NCBI RefSeq assembly: GCF_006715785.1
Contig: NZ_VFNX01000004.1
Location: forward strand, 1 to 64,000
Source of the DNA: Streptomyces puniciscabiei
GTDB lineage: Bacteria > Actinomycetota > Actinomycetes > Streptomycetales > Streptomycetaceae
Length of the DNA: 64,000 nt
Direction: 5' to 3'
Positions 1-8,772 of this stretch are shown one piece after another. The notes beneath the pieces are model-generated. The model saw nothing but the letters and a program-made list of their open reading frames with translations, was not told the DNA's origin and did no database searches. Numbering within the stretch: the first letter of the stretch is position 1; the number at the start of each line of letters is the position of its first letter. Both the position numbers and the translations under genes were made by a program.

Positions 1-44
1 ACATAGCCCACCCACCGTCAGGAACAGCGGGTTGAGCAGCAGGT

Positions 45-2504
45 TCAGCGCCGGAAGAGGCTGATCGAATGGCCCACGTCACCGGCCGGCCGGCTGCTGC
101 CGACCAGCTCGGCGAGGCGTCCGCGCGCCTTGGCGAGCGCGGAGTCCGACACCACCAGCAGTCCGTGCACCCGGTCCGGGGGCACCGTGCGCGGATCGGC
201 GGCACGGATGCCGTAGTACGACGGCACACCGCTGCCCTTGTACACCAGCCACACCCGCTCGCCCGGATACCGCTGCCGGAGCCGGTCCGCGAGCCGGCCC
301 AGGTCCTGTCCCCAGTCCACGTTGGAGTCGTGCAGCAGCCGGTGGGTGTGGGCGGGGCCGCCGAAGGCCTCGTTGGAGTACGGCAGGTAGTACGGGAACG
401 TCCGCAGCGAGCTCACGGCCGTGCACAGCACCAGCGCGGCCGCCGCCCCGGCCGTCCACCGCCGGCCGGGCCGTGGCACACAGGCCGCCGCCACCGCGAG
501 GAACATCGGCACGAACAGCGCGTACCGCGTCCCGAAGTCCCGCGACCCCGTCATGGCCGCCGCGAGCAGCACCCCGGGCGGCAGCAGCACATACGGCACC
601 GCGGGCCGCAGCCGCCGTACGGCCACGACCGCCACCGCACCGGCTCCGCCCAGCGCCAGCAGCCCGAGCGGCGTCTTCACCAGCAGGGCGGCCGGCAGGT
701 AGTACCAGAGCGAGCCGGTGTACACGTGCCCGAACAGATAGCCCTGCCACGGGTAGTCCTCCAGCCCGAACTGCACCCGCATCCCCGCCCGGTAGGCCTC
801 CGGCACCGGCAGCAGGCCCACCAGCCGGCCGCGCAGCCCGTGCGCGGCCGGCACCGGCTCGGCGGGCGAGAACCGCAGCCCGGGATCGACGGCGAGATAC
901 ACGGCCCAGACGACGGCGACCGCCACCACCCCCACCACGACCGCACCGGCGGCCGCCGGCAGCACGTTGCGCCACCGGTCACCGGGGGCGCCCGCGAGGG
1001 GGAAGTGGGCCTCGTACCGGCGAGGGCCGGCCGTGCCGGCACACGGGGAGAGGGGGCCCGGCTGCCGGCGAGCGCCTTCCGGACCCGCGAGCGTGGGGCG
1101 GGCCTTGCGCCGGCGAGGTTCGAGCGGTGCCGTGAGCGCACACACCAAGCCCCGGACCCGGCCCGTGCGCGCAGGCGCCCCGTAGGTCGGGGGGATCTCC
1201 CGTTCCCGGTCGTCGTCGGTGTCCGGCGCGTCGGTTTGCGGTGTCTTGGGGTGTCGGCCGTCGTTCGTATGTCGTTCTTCGGTCTGCGGGGTCTGGCGTT
1301 CTCGGCGCGTGCGCGCAGGCGTCCGGTCGGTCGGTGGGGTCTCGCGTTTCCGGTCGTCGTCGGTGTCCGGCGCGTCGGTTTGCGGTGTCTTGGGGTGTCG
1401 GCCGTCGTTCGTATGTCGTTCTTCGGTCTGCGGGGTCTGGCGTTCTCGGCGCGTGCGCGCAGGCGCCCCGCCGGTCGGTGGGGTCTCCCGTTCCCCGCCG
1501 TCGCGTGTGTCCGGTCCGTCTGTCTGCGGTACTTGACGTGTTTGGCCGTCTCCTGTGTCCGGTCCTCCGGTTCGGTGGGTGTCCTGTTCCAGGCCGTCGC
1601 CGGTGTCCGGCCCGCCGATCCGCGGCACCTTCCGTTTCCGGCCGGTGTTCGTGTCCGGGCGCGTGTCGGTCGGACCGGTGTCGTGCGGTCCGGCCGTTGG
1701 GGGTGTGCCCGGTGCGCCGTCCGTGTGCGAGGCCGGCCGGCGGCCCGGTCCCCGGTGTGCCGTCAGGGCGGACAGCGCGGCCAGGGCCATCAGGAGGGGA
1801 ACCGCGGGCAGGGCGCTCATCTTGGTGGCCACGGCCGCCCCGAGAGCCGCTCCAGCGAGCGGCAGGTACAGCCTGGGCCGGCGCCGGGCCCGCCACGCCA
1901 GCCAGGCCGACGTCAGGACGAACCCGGCCATCGGCACGTCGAGGGTGGCCAGCGAACCGTGGGCGATCAGGTCGGGCGAGAAGGCGTACAGCGTGAGGGC
2001 CACCAGGCCGCCCGCCGTGCCCGTCAGGTCGCGGGCGAACGCGAAGGCGACCAGCCCGAACAGCAGGGTCAGCACGATCACCGGCAGGCGGGCCCAGAGC
2101 ATGACACGCCAGGGGTCGTTGCCCGACTCGTAGAGCAGATGCCGGCCCACATCGCCCTGGGTGCCGCGGTACGACGGGTCGTAGTGCGGGTCGGCCACCG
2201 CCACGCCGGCCGCGATCAGCAGCTTGCCGAGCGGCGGATGCTCGGGGTTGTAGCGGATCCGGTGCTCGTGCAGATAGTCGGTGGCGGTCGCGACGTACAC
2301 CGGCTCGTCGATGGTCGGGGTCTGCTGGACGGCCGTCGTGACCATCGCCGCGGCCATCTGGGCGAGCAGCACCGCGGCCAGCAGGGGCACCAGCCACCGC
2401 CGGTGCCGGTGCAGCCGGGCCCGGAGGCGGGCGGGGGCCGGCCGTCGCGGGGCCTCGGGGGCAGCCGCACGGGTGAGGACCAGGTGCTGTTCGCGCGCCA
2501 TCAT
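45..2504 (-). CDS. Family 39-type membrane glycosyltransferase with repeat-expanded loop
   Basis: Predicted polytopic GT-C glycosyltransferase (ArnT/PMT-like) that would transfer a sugar from a polyprenyl-phosphate donor on the outer face of the membrane. Seen: 819 residues, basic N-terminus, first membrane helix near residue 40, then the acidic TIDEPVY motif in the first external loop, typical of GT39 catalytic Asp/Glu, followed by an HPPLGK stretch and many hydrophobic helices. Residues about 255-470 are not family-like: they form a Thr/Pro/Asp/Arg-rich hydrophilic segment containing a 48-residue tandem repeat, inserted between two membrane helices. The C-terminal part (DSNVDWGQDL, VYKGSGVPSYYGI) is again typical of the family. 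Tandem ATG codons at 2504 and 2501 give an uncertain start. Acceptor and donor cannot be told from sequence. Confidence 0.85.
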   Translation of the reverse strand: MMAREQHLVLTRAAAPEAPRRPAPARLRARLHRHRRWLVPLLAAVLLAQMAAAMVTTAVQQTPTIDEPVYVATATDYLHEHRIRYNPEHPPLGKLLIAAGVAVADPHYDPSYRGTQGDVGRHLLYESGNDPWRVMLWARLPVIVLTLLFGLVAFAFARDLTGTAGGLVALTLYAFSPDLIAHGSLATLDVPMAGFVLTSAWLAWRARRRPRLYLPLAGAALGAAVATKMSALPAVPLLMALAALSALTAHRGPGRRPASHTDGAPGTPPTAGPHDTGPTDTRPDTNTGRKRKVPRIGGPDTGDGLEQDTHRTGGPDTGDGQTRQVPQTDGPDTRDGGERETPPTGGAPARTRRERQTPQTEERHTNDGRHPKTPQTDAPDTDDDRKRETPPTDRTPARTRRERQTPQTEERHTNDGRHPKTPQTDAPDTDDDREREIPPTYGAPARTGRVRGLVCALTAPLEPRRRKARPTLAGPEGARRQPGPLSPCAGTAGPRRYEAHFPLAGAPGDRWRNVLPAAAGAVVVGVVAVAVVWAVYLAVDPGLRFSPAEPVPAAHGLRGRLVGLLPVPEAYRAGMRVQFGLEDYPWQGYLFGHVYTGSLWYYLPAALLVKTPLGLLALGGAGAVAVVAVRRLRPAVPYVLLPPGVLLAAAMTGSRDFGTRYALFVPMFLAVAAACVPRPGRRWTAGAAAALVLCTAVSSLRTFPYYLPYSNEAFGGPAHTHRLLHDSNVDWGQDLGRLADRLRQRYPGERVWLVYKGSGVPSYYGIRAADPRTVPPDRVHGLLVVSDSALAKARGRLAELVGSSRPAGDVGHSISLFRR
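1165..1540. repeat. 144-bp in-frame tandem repeat, about 2.6 copies
   Basis: The anchor GTGCGCGCAGGCG recurs at 1165, 1309 and 1453, exactly 144 bp apart, and a second anchor GTCCGG recurs at 1221, 1365 and 1509. Copies one and two are nearly identical over most of the unit; the third is diverged and partial. The unit is 48 codons, so copy-number change keeps the glycosyltransferase reading frame. Looser repeats of the same flavour (PDTGDG-like peptide) continue to about 1730. Confidence 0.92.
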
Positions 2505-2596
2505 CCGCCCCGCGGTGGCACCGGCCGCACGGCGGCGGCAGCGGTTGTGGGCCGGATCATGGCCCTACTGTCGCACCGCTCCCGCCGCCGGAGGTG

Positions 2597-4504
2597 TCAC
2601 CGCTTCACGAGTCGTACCGACAGACCTTCTGCCGTGTACAGGGGTACGGCCCGCAGCCGGCCGGAGTTCACCTCGATCCCGGTGAACCGGCCGCGCAGCC
2701 GGGGCGCGTCGACGACCGGCAGGATGCTGCCCTCGGCCGGCGGCCGCTCGGTGTCCAGCCGCAGCGACAGCACCGTGGAGTCGCCCAGCACGGCGAGGTG
2801 CTTCACCGCCAGGGGCGCCCGGTGACCGGCGCGCAGGGCGACCTCCAGCGTGCCCGCGTCCTGGGTGTACGCGCCGCGCACCCGCAGCCGCCCGGCCACC
2901 CGCAGGGTGCCGCCCGCGACCCGGACGTCCCCGTGTCCGAGTGCGTCCTCGCAGCCGGCGACCAGTGTGCCCCCGGCCAGCACCGTCCCGCCCGTGTAGC
3001 GGTTGCGGCCGCTCAGCGTCAGCGAGCCGGAGCCGTGCTTGGTCAGTCCGCCGCGCCCGCCGATGTCGTTGCGCCAGGCGTCGGCCGCCGAGAAGCCGCC
3101 CGCCGCCGCGTCCAGTGTGGCCGAGACGTCGGCGTCGAAGGCGCCGTAACCGTCGGCCGCGGCGAACAGGTTCAGCCGCCCCCACTGCTCGAAGCCGTCG
3201 AGGAGGACGTACCCCGAGGGCAGGCTGGTGGTGCGCAGCACCTCGCGGCGCTGATCCGCCGTCAGATACGGCAGCCGGGTCTCCAGCAGCACCTCCGCGC
3301 CCTTCGGCACGGTCAGCGGCACATCGCGGCCCTGCCGGGTGAGGACGTACGTCAGCCGGGGCCGGACCGCGCCGGCGTTCGCGGCCCGGTCGGCGTACGG
3401 GTCGGTGCCGGTGTGGGCGTAGGCGTACAGCGTGTCGGCGGTGGTGCCGGTCCGCGCGGTGAAGTAGGCGAGGGCCTGGGAGCGGGCGGCGGCCTTCAGC
3501 TGCGCGTTGGCGGGGTCGGCGAGGGTGGCCGCGGCGAGCGCGGTGGCCATGATCCGGCCGCCGATGACGTCGACGGGGTGGTGCATGCCCGCCACGATCC
3601 GGGTGTGGCTCAGCTCGAACGCGCGGGTCACCAGCTCCTGGAAGCGCTCGGGTACGGCGTAGGCGTAGGCCAGCGCGGCCAGGTGGAAGGCGTTGGTGTG
3701 GCCGCTCGGGAAGCCGCCGTCGTCGGCCGGTGACGTGCCGCGCTGGCGCAGCAGCTGCGGGGCCACGACCACCGGCGAGTCGTACACCGGGAAGCCGAAC
3801 GCGTCCGTCTCCCCGGTGTCGACGACCTCGCTGTCCTCGGTCAGGCGCCAGGGACGCGGGTACTGGTAGGCGTACTTGGAGGGGTTGGCGGAGGCGTAGG
3901 GGCCGCGCACGGTGTCGACCAGCTCGGCGACCTTGCCGAGGGCCGAGTCGTGGGAGCCGGCGCCGAGGGCCGAGCCGGCCGGGGCGTCCGCGGGCACGGC
4001 GTCGCTGATCGTGGTCGCGGGTGTGCCGTCGGGCGCGCTCGTGATCGACGTGACGGCCTTCGCGCCCGCCTTGTAGAGGTCGGCGAGCGGGCCGAGGCCG
4101 GCGATCAGCGCGTAGCTCTGGTGCTGCCGGTCGTAGACGAACGCCTCCTTCGCAGCCGCGTCGGTGCGCGTCCGCGTGACGCGGGCGCAGTAGTCGATGT
4201 CGGCGCGCAGCACCTCGGGGCGCAGAGGGGTGCCGGTGCTCCAGGCGTAGCCCGTCTTCCACACCTGGGCGAAGCCGCCGAGGATCCGGACCACCGCGTT
4301 GGTCTCGGGCGTGAGGTTGGCGATGACGTTGGTCTGGTAGTCGTCCACGAACGCGGCCGGGGCGGTGGCGGCCTTCGCGTCGGCCGCCGGCAGCCAGGCG
4401 GCGACGGCCGGGGCGGCGAGCACGCCGGCCGACGCGGCCAGCGAGGTCTTGAGGAACCCGCGCCGGTTCAGTGCGGAGGAGGAGTGCCCGGCAGGTGACG
4501 GCAT
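2597..4504 (-). CDS. Tat-exported PAP2/vanadium haloperoxidase-like protein with C-terminal PATR repeat
   Basis: Likely secreted acid phosphatase/haloperoxidase-fold enzyme. Start is taken at the ATG at 4504, with an AGAGG site eight bases upstream. The N-terminus has a twin-arginine signal (RRGFLKTSLAASAG, about residues 13-30). The three PAP2 phosphate/vanadate motifs are present: K-x6-RP in KYAYQYPRP, PSGHTNAFH, and the R-x5-H-x3-D motif in RIVAGMHHPVD. After the catalytic domain, about residues 500-545 contain a glycine-rich beta-helix segment (RYTGGTVLAGGTLVAG) like the autotransporter-associated PATR repeat, an unusual partner for PAP2. The reading frame is open far upstream of 4504, but that part is Arg/Gly-rich and unlike protein. 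Substrate unknown. Confidence 0.87.
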   Translation of the reverse strand: MPSPAGHSSSALNRRGFLKTSLAASAGVLAAPAVAAWLPAADAKAATAPAAFVDDYQTNVIANLTPETNAVVRILGGFAQVWKTGYAWSTGTPLRPEVLRADIDYCARVTRTRTDAAAKEAFVYDRQHQSYALIAGLGPLADLYKAGAKAVTSITSAPDGTPATTISDAVPADAPAGSALGAGSHDSALGKVAELVDTVRGPYASANPSKYAYQYPRPWRLTEDSEVVDTGETDAFGFPVYDSPVVVAPQLLRQRGTSPADDGGFPSGHTNAFHLAALAYAYAVPERFQELVTRAFELSHTRIVAGMHHPVDVIGGRIMATALAAATLADPANAQLKAAARSQALAYFTARTGTTADTLYAYAHTGTDPYADRAANAGAVRPRLTYVLTRQGRDVPLTVPKGAEVLLETRLPYLTADQRREVLRTTSLPSGYVLLDGFEQWGRLNLFAAADGYGAFDADVSATLDAAAGGFSAADAWRNDIGGRGGLTKHGSGSLTLSGRNRYTGGTVLAGGTLVAGCEDALGHGDVRVAGGTLRVAGRLRVRGAYTQDAGTLEVALRAGHRAPLAVKHLAVLGDSTVLSLRLDTERPPAEGSILPVVDAPRLRGRFTGIEVNSGRLRAVPLYTAEGLSVRLVKR

Positions 4505-4725
4505 GCCTGTGCCTCTCAGGGGTCGTCCACGGTGCCCGGCGGGGTGTGCCGAGTTGTGCGATCCCGTGGAGAAGGAGGGGGGAAGAAGTTGAACGGGGGA
4601 ATATCTAGGGCCGTGGTGTGGCCCGCCGGGGTGGCCCCGGTGATCTCCACATGGTCGGCGGGTGAACGCGGGGCGTGCCGCGCGCGGGAACGCCCGCCGC
4701 CGCACAGGAGCGAACGCCCGCACCA

Positions 4726-5649
4726 TCACCGGAGAGAAGGTGCTGCGGTCCCCAGCAGGGAACGAGCCAGCGCCACCGCGCCGTCGACCGGCGGCACCCG
4801 CAGGGACTGCGGCCGGGCCGACGGCAGGGCCTCGGCGAGGGCGGCGGTGAACGCGTCGTGGAGCAGCGGCTGGGCGAGGATCGTGCCGCCCGCCACCACC
4901 ACGTCGTCCGCCGCCACGCCGCGCCGGGCCAGCAGTGCCACGAGGGAGGCCAGCGAGCGGCCCCCGGCGGAGATCACGGAGTGGGCGAGCGCCGAGCCGG
5001 CCTCCGCGGCGGCGAAGACAGCGGGTGAGTGCCGCCCCCACGCGGCGGAGGGATCGGTGGCGCATTCCAACGCCGCGCCCAGTGCGGGCACTTCGGGCAC
5101 CCCGAACGCCTCGAGGAGTGCCGCCGCCAGTGCGTCGGGCGGCTCGCCGCGGTCGTGCGCGGCCCAGCAGGCGCGTGCCGCCTCTCGGACCAGCCCGGCC
5201 GCGCCGCCCTCGTCGCCGAGGGCCGCACCCCAGCCGCCGACCTGCACGGGAGTGCCGTCGGCGCACCGGCCCACCGCCACCGATCCGGTGCCGGCGACCA
5301 GCCCGACGCCCTGGTCCAACCCGGCGGCGGGCACGAGGAGTTCGGCGTCCCCCACGACCAGGGCGGGCACATCGAAGTGGAGCTGCAGGGCGAGGCGGAT
5401 CTGCTCGCACTGGCGCGGGGTCTCACAGGCGTGACCGCCCACGGCCAGCGCCGACGGGCGGACACCGGACGGCAGCCCGCCGGCGACCAGCCCGGCCAGC
5501 CAGGACGCGGCGGCCACGGGGTCGTGCGGCCGCCAGCCGCTGCTCGCGCGGACGTGGTCGGCGACCCGGGTGTCCTCGGCCACGGCGCGCAGGTGCGTCT
5601 TGGTGCCGCCCACGTCGATGCCGACCAGGACGGGCATGAAGTCCTGCAC
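4726..5649 (-). CDS. BadF/BcrA-type N-acetylglucosamine kinase-like ATPase
   Basis: Member of the BadF/BadG/BcrA ATPase family, whose sugar-specific branch phosphorylates N-acetylglucosamine or related amino sugars. Seen: 307 residues in the actin-like ATPase fold, phosphate-1 motif GIDVGGTKTH at the N-terminus, phosphate-2 motif VAGTGSVAVG near residue 125, and GDEGGAAGLVREA typical of GlcNAc kinases. The start could be the GTG at 5649 (AGAGG four bases upstream) or the in-frame ATG at 5637. It is divergently transcribed from the ROK regulator at 5935, with a palindromic operator between them, so it is probably co-controlled with the downstream sugar importer. The actual sugar is inferred only. 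Confidence 0.85.
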   Translation of the reverse strand: MQDFMPVLVGIDVGGTKTHLRAVAEDTRVADHVRASSGWRPHDPVAAASWLAGLVAGGLPSGVRPSALAVGGHACETPRQCEQIRLALQLHFDVPALVVGDAELLVPAAGLDQGVGLVAGTGSVAVGRCADGTPVQVGGWGAALGDEGGAAGLVREAARACWAAHDRGEPPDALAAALLEAFGVPEVPALGAALECATDPSAAWGRHSPAVFAAAEAGSALAHSVISAGGRSLASLVALLARRGVAADDVVVAGGTILAQPLLHDAFTAALAEALPSARPQSLRVPPVDGAVALARSLLGTAAPSLR

Positions 5650-5777
5650 GGAACCTCTTTCGTCGGTGCTCCGGCTGACGACGGTGGGCGAACCGTGCCG
5701 TGCTGAGGGGGTGTCGGGGAGGTCGGGAAGCCCCGGGACGGGCCTCGGGCGGAGTACGGCAGGCGAGTACCGTGAAG

Positions 5778-5801
5778 TTCGTTAGGAAGTTAACTAACGA
5801 A
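5778..5801. promoter_or_regulatory. Probable ROK repressor operator
   Basis: Inverted repeat TTCGTTAG (5778-5785), 8-bp spacer, CTAACGAA (5794-5801), with a nested AGTTAACT palindrome at 5789-5796. It is an AT-rich island in GC-rich surroundings and lies between the divergent kinase (start 5649) and ROK gene (start 5935). TTAACTAAC-like palindromes are typical ROK targets. Binding is inferred. Confidence 0.7.
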
Positions 5802-5934
5802 GTACAGTGCGTCAAGAGGCGTCGCGCCCCGGCCCCTTGGAACGACCGGGCCGCACCGCGTGACGCCAGGAGTCCCATCGCCGTATCCCGGCGCGTACCC
5901 CTGCCGAGAGCGGTCCTTGACCTGTGGGAGAACC

Positions 5935-7080
5935 GTGGAACACGACGTGGTGACGGCGCCGCGGCTGTCCGAGAGCGCGAGCGCGGTCTTCGCCGTGCTC
6001 GCCCGGGCGGGCAGCGCGACCCGGCCGCAACTGGCAAGCCTCGCCGGCCTGTCCAAGCCGACGGTGTCCTCCGCCGTCGCCGAGCTGCAGGGTGCCCGGC
6101 TCGCCGCCCTCTCCGGCACCGCCTCCAGCGGCACCGGCCGCACCGCCGCCGTCTACCGGCTCGGACCGGACGCCGGCGCCGTACTCGCCGTGGACCTGGG
6201 TCCCGACCTCACCCGGGTGCGGGGCTGCGCCCTGGACGGGACCCTGCTGGCCGAGGCCACCGGCTCCCGGGCCGACGCCGCCGACGCCGTGCGCCGGGCC
6301 CTCGGGGCGCTGCCCGCCGGTACCCCGCTGCGCTCCGTCGTGGTCGCCGTCGGCGATGTCACCGAGCGGGCGGCGGAGGGCGGCGCGATGCGTCCGGCGA
6401 CCGAGAAGGCGGGGCCGGTCTTCGACGCCATGGCCGTCGCACTCCCGCCGGGAGTCCCCGTCCACCTCGAGAACAACGTCAACTGCGCCGCCCTCGCCGA
6501 ACTTCACGAGGGCGCAGCCCGGGGCCGCGGCACCTTCGGCTACCTCCGCGTCGGCGTGGGCGTCGGCCTCGGCATCGTCGTCGACGGCCGGGTGCTGCGC
6601 GGGGCGAACGGCGCCGCCGGTGAACTGGCCCGGCTGCCCTACCCCTGGGACGACGGCCGCGAGCCGCGCCTGGAGGCGCTGGAGGAGTACATCGGCGCCG
6701 AGTCCCTGCTGCGGCGCGCCGCCGAGGCCTGGCGGGACACCGACGGGCCGTGCCCGGTCGGCACCGAGCGGCTGTTCGCCCTCGCCGGGCAGGGCTGCGC
6801 CCCGGCCCGTGCCGTCGTCGCCCGGCACGCCGCCGACGTGGGCCGGCTCGCCGCCGCCGTGGCCGCCGTGCTCGATCCGGGGCTGATCGTGCTGGGCGGC
6901 AGCACCGGCGTGGACCCGCAGCTCCTGCCCGGGGTGCGGGCCGAACTGGCGCGGCTGAGCTGGCCCACCGAGGTGGTCAGCAGCACGGTCGGTGACCTGG
7001 GCACGGTCGTGGGTGCGGCCCGGCTCGCGGTCGCCCGCGGTGTCCGAACCGTGACCGAGGCCGCGCGAAGGGAGGATTGA
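5935..7080 (+). CDS. ROK-family transcriptional regulator
   Basis: DNA-binding sugar-responsive repressor or activator. The N-terminus is a winged helix-turn-helix (RPQLASLAGLSKPTVSSAV, about residues 22-42), followed by a ROK sugar-kinase-like domain with AVLAVDLGPD near residue 90, ENNVNCAALAEL near 183 and a glycine-rich VGVGLGIVVDGR stretch. The GTG at 5935 is chosen because GGGAG lies five bases upstream; earlier in-frame codons lack a ribosome site. Odd: the Cys-x-Cys-Gly zinc-binding signature of classic ROK proteins is missing and replaced by a PYPWDDGREPR segment, so this is a zinc-less ROK. Context (kinase upstream, importer downstream) suggests local control of amino-sugar or oligosaccharide use. 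Confidence 0.9.
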   Translation: MEHDVVTAPRLSESASAVFAVLARAGSATRPQLASLAGLSKPTVSSAVAELQGARLAALSGTASSGTGRTAAVYRLGPDAGAVLAVDLGPDLTRVRGCALDGTLLAEATGSRADAADAVRRALGALPAGTPLRSVVVAVGDVTERAAEGGAMRPATEKAGPVFDAMAVALPPGVPVHLENNVNCAALAELHEGAARGRGTFGYLRVGVGVGLGIVVDGRVLRGANGAAGELARLPYPWDDGREPRLEALEEYIGAESLLRRAAEAWRDTDGPCPVGTERLFALAGQGCAPARAVVARHAADVGRLAAAVAAVLDPGLIVLGGSTGVDPQLLPGVRAELARLSWPTEVVSSTVGDLGTVVGAARLAVARGVRTVTEAARRED

Positions 7081-7103
7081 CGGCCTCCGGCTCGTTCTGC
7101 CAA

Positions 7104-7120
7104 TGTCCGGACAAGCGCTT
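7104..7120. promoter_or_regulatory. Overlapping palindromes upstream of sugar importer
   Basis: The 316-bp gap between the ROK gene and the binding-protein gene holds a perfect 10-bp palindrome TGTCCGGACA (7104-7113) running into AAGCGCTT (7113-7120), the latter resembling the core of LacI-type operators. It lies about 280 bp before the start at 7397. Which regulator binds is unknown; the rest of the gap shows no gene. Confidence 0.4.
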
Positions 7121-7396
7121 TCTAAGCCGGTCGGGAACACCGGCTTGGGATGGCATCCGGGCCGTACACGACGTACGGCGCGGCGCACGAGGGCGTGCTC
7201 GTGCGGCACCGGTCGGCCCTCGGGCGGCCGGGATGTCCCACCCGTACACAGGCGGTGCGGCCGGGCGAGGCCGCCCCCGGGAGGCGCACGTTTCCGAGCA
7301 ACGCATCCGTGCCGCAGCGACCGCGCACCCGCACCCCGCACCCGTGCCGCGGCGACAGGCCGGGCATTCCGTCACGCACCTTCAGGGAGGACCCCG

Positions 7397-8728
7397 GTGG
7401 GTCACCAGATCTCGCGCAGAACCCTCTTCCGCACCGCGAGCGGGCTCGCCGCCGCAGGCGCCCTCGGCCCGGCCCTCACCGCCTGCGCCGGCGGCACCGG
7501 AGCCGGCACCACCAGCGACAAGCTCATCATGACCTGGTGGGGCAGCGACGAGCGGCACGCGGCCTACAAGAAGGCCCTCGCGACCTTCCAGAAGAACAAC
7601 CCCAAGATCAAGATAGAGGCCCGGTACTCGGGCTACGACGGCTACTTCGACAAGTTCAACACCCAGGTCGCCGGCGGCAGCGCCCCCGACCTGCTCCAGA
7701 TGGACACCGCGCTGGTCGCCCAGTACGCCCGCAAGGGCATCCTCGCCCCGCTCGACTCCTACGTCGGCAAGTCCCTGGACCTGACGGGCTTCTCGAAGAC
7801 GCTGCTGGCCGCCGGCACGGTCGACGGCAAGCTGTACGGCGTCCCCTCCGGCATCGGTGTCAACCAGCTCACCGTCAACCGCAGCGGCCTGGAGAAGCTC
7901 GGGCTGAAGTTCCCGGACCCGGAGTGGACCTGGGCCGACCTGAAGAACATCTCGGTCGACGTGTACAAGAAGAGCGGCGGCAAGATCTACGGCACCGACG
8001 ACGTGGGCGGCGGCACCCTTCAGGCCTTCGAGATCTTCGCCCGGGAGAAGGGCCAGCAGCTGTTCGCCGCGGGCGGCAGGAAGCTCGGCTTCACCTCGGA
8101 CACCCTCCAGGAGTGGTGGGAGTACTGGGCCGAGATGCGCAAGGTCAACGCCTGCCCCCCGCCGGCCATCACCTCCGCCGCGCACAACGACCTCACCAAG
8201 AACGCCGTCGTGATCGGCAAGGCGCTGTTCACCTTCGACACCGGTGTATACGGCGCGGGCGGCTCGATCACCAGCGCCACACTGGACTTCCTGCCCACCC
8301 CGCAGGGCGACTTCTCCGGCGCCCGCGAGGGCAACTTCGTCAACGGCGGTGTCCTGCTGAGCGCCACGAAGGCCGGCAAGAGGTTCGCCGACTCCGTGAA
8401 GATCATGTCGTTCTTCGCGCAGGACCCGACGGCGATCAAGGACATGCAGCTGCAGCGGGGCATCCCGCCGACGGAGAAGGCCCGGAACCTGATCAAGGCG
8501 GGCCTGGACGACACGGACAAGCGCAACATGGCGATGGCCGACTACATCTCCAAGCGTGTCGCCAAGGCCACGGACGCGCTGCCGGCCCCGCAGCCGCCGC
8601 CGCAGGGCGCCGACCAGGTCTGGGACCTGCTGTTCCAGTCCAATCTGGCGATCGCCTTCGGCAAGGCGACGATCAAGTCGCAGCTCGGCAAGTTCTTCGA
8701 TCAGGCGGCGGGAATCCTGTCCAACTAG
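7397..8728 (+). CDS. Sugar ABC transporter solute-binding lipoprotein
   Basis: Extracytoplasmic family 1 solute-binding protein that captures a sugar and delivers it to the permeases encoded next. The start is the GTG at 7397, with GGGAGG seven bases upstream; 443 residues. The N-terminus has a twin arginine (ISRRTLFRTAS) and a lipobox ending in LTAC, so the mature protein should be lipid-anchored and possibly Tat-exported. The mature part shows typical family features (MTWWGSDERH at the start, then APDLLQMDTALVAQYARKG). No ATPase gene is present in the cluster; in Streptomyces such importers commonly share MsiK. Ligand unknown; the ROK gene and kinase upstream point to an amino sugar or oligosaccharide. 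Confidence 0.93.
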   Translation: MGHQISRRTLFRTASGLAAAGALGPALTACAGGTGAGTTSDKLIMTWWGSDERHAAYKKALATFQKNNPKIKIEARYSGYDGYFDKFNTQVAGGSAPDLLQMDTALVAQYARKGILAPLDSYVGKSLDLTGFSKTLLAAGTVDGKLYGVPSGIGVNQLTVNRSGLEKLGLKFPDPEWTWADLKNISVDVYKKSGGKIYGTDDVGGGTLQAFEIFAREKGQQLFAAGGRKLGFTSDTLQEWWEYWAEMRKVNACPPPAITSAAHNDLTKNAVVIGKALFTFDTGVYGAGGSITSATLDFLPTPQGDFSGAREGNFVNGGVLLSATKAGKRFADSVKIMSFFAQDPTAIKDMQLQRGIPPTEKARNLIKAGLDDTDKRNMAMADYISKRVAKATDALPAPQPPPQGADQVWDLLFQSNLAIAFGKATIKSQLGKFFDQAAGILSN

Positions 8729-8772
8729 GCCGGGGCAGGGACGAACACCGGGAGAGGGCCAGGGAGATGAGT

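Noticed and set aside
69..2825. Very long open frame on the plus strand opposite the glycosyltransferase
   Set aside because: Arg/Gly/Pro-rich translation with no domain; a GC-bias shadow of the minus-strand gene, which has clear helices and GT39 motifs.
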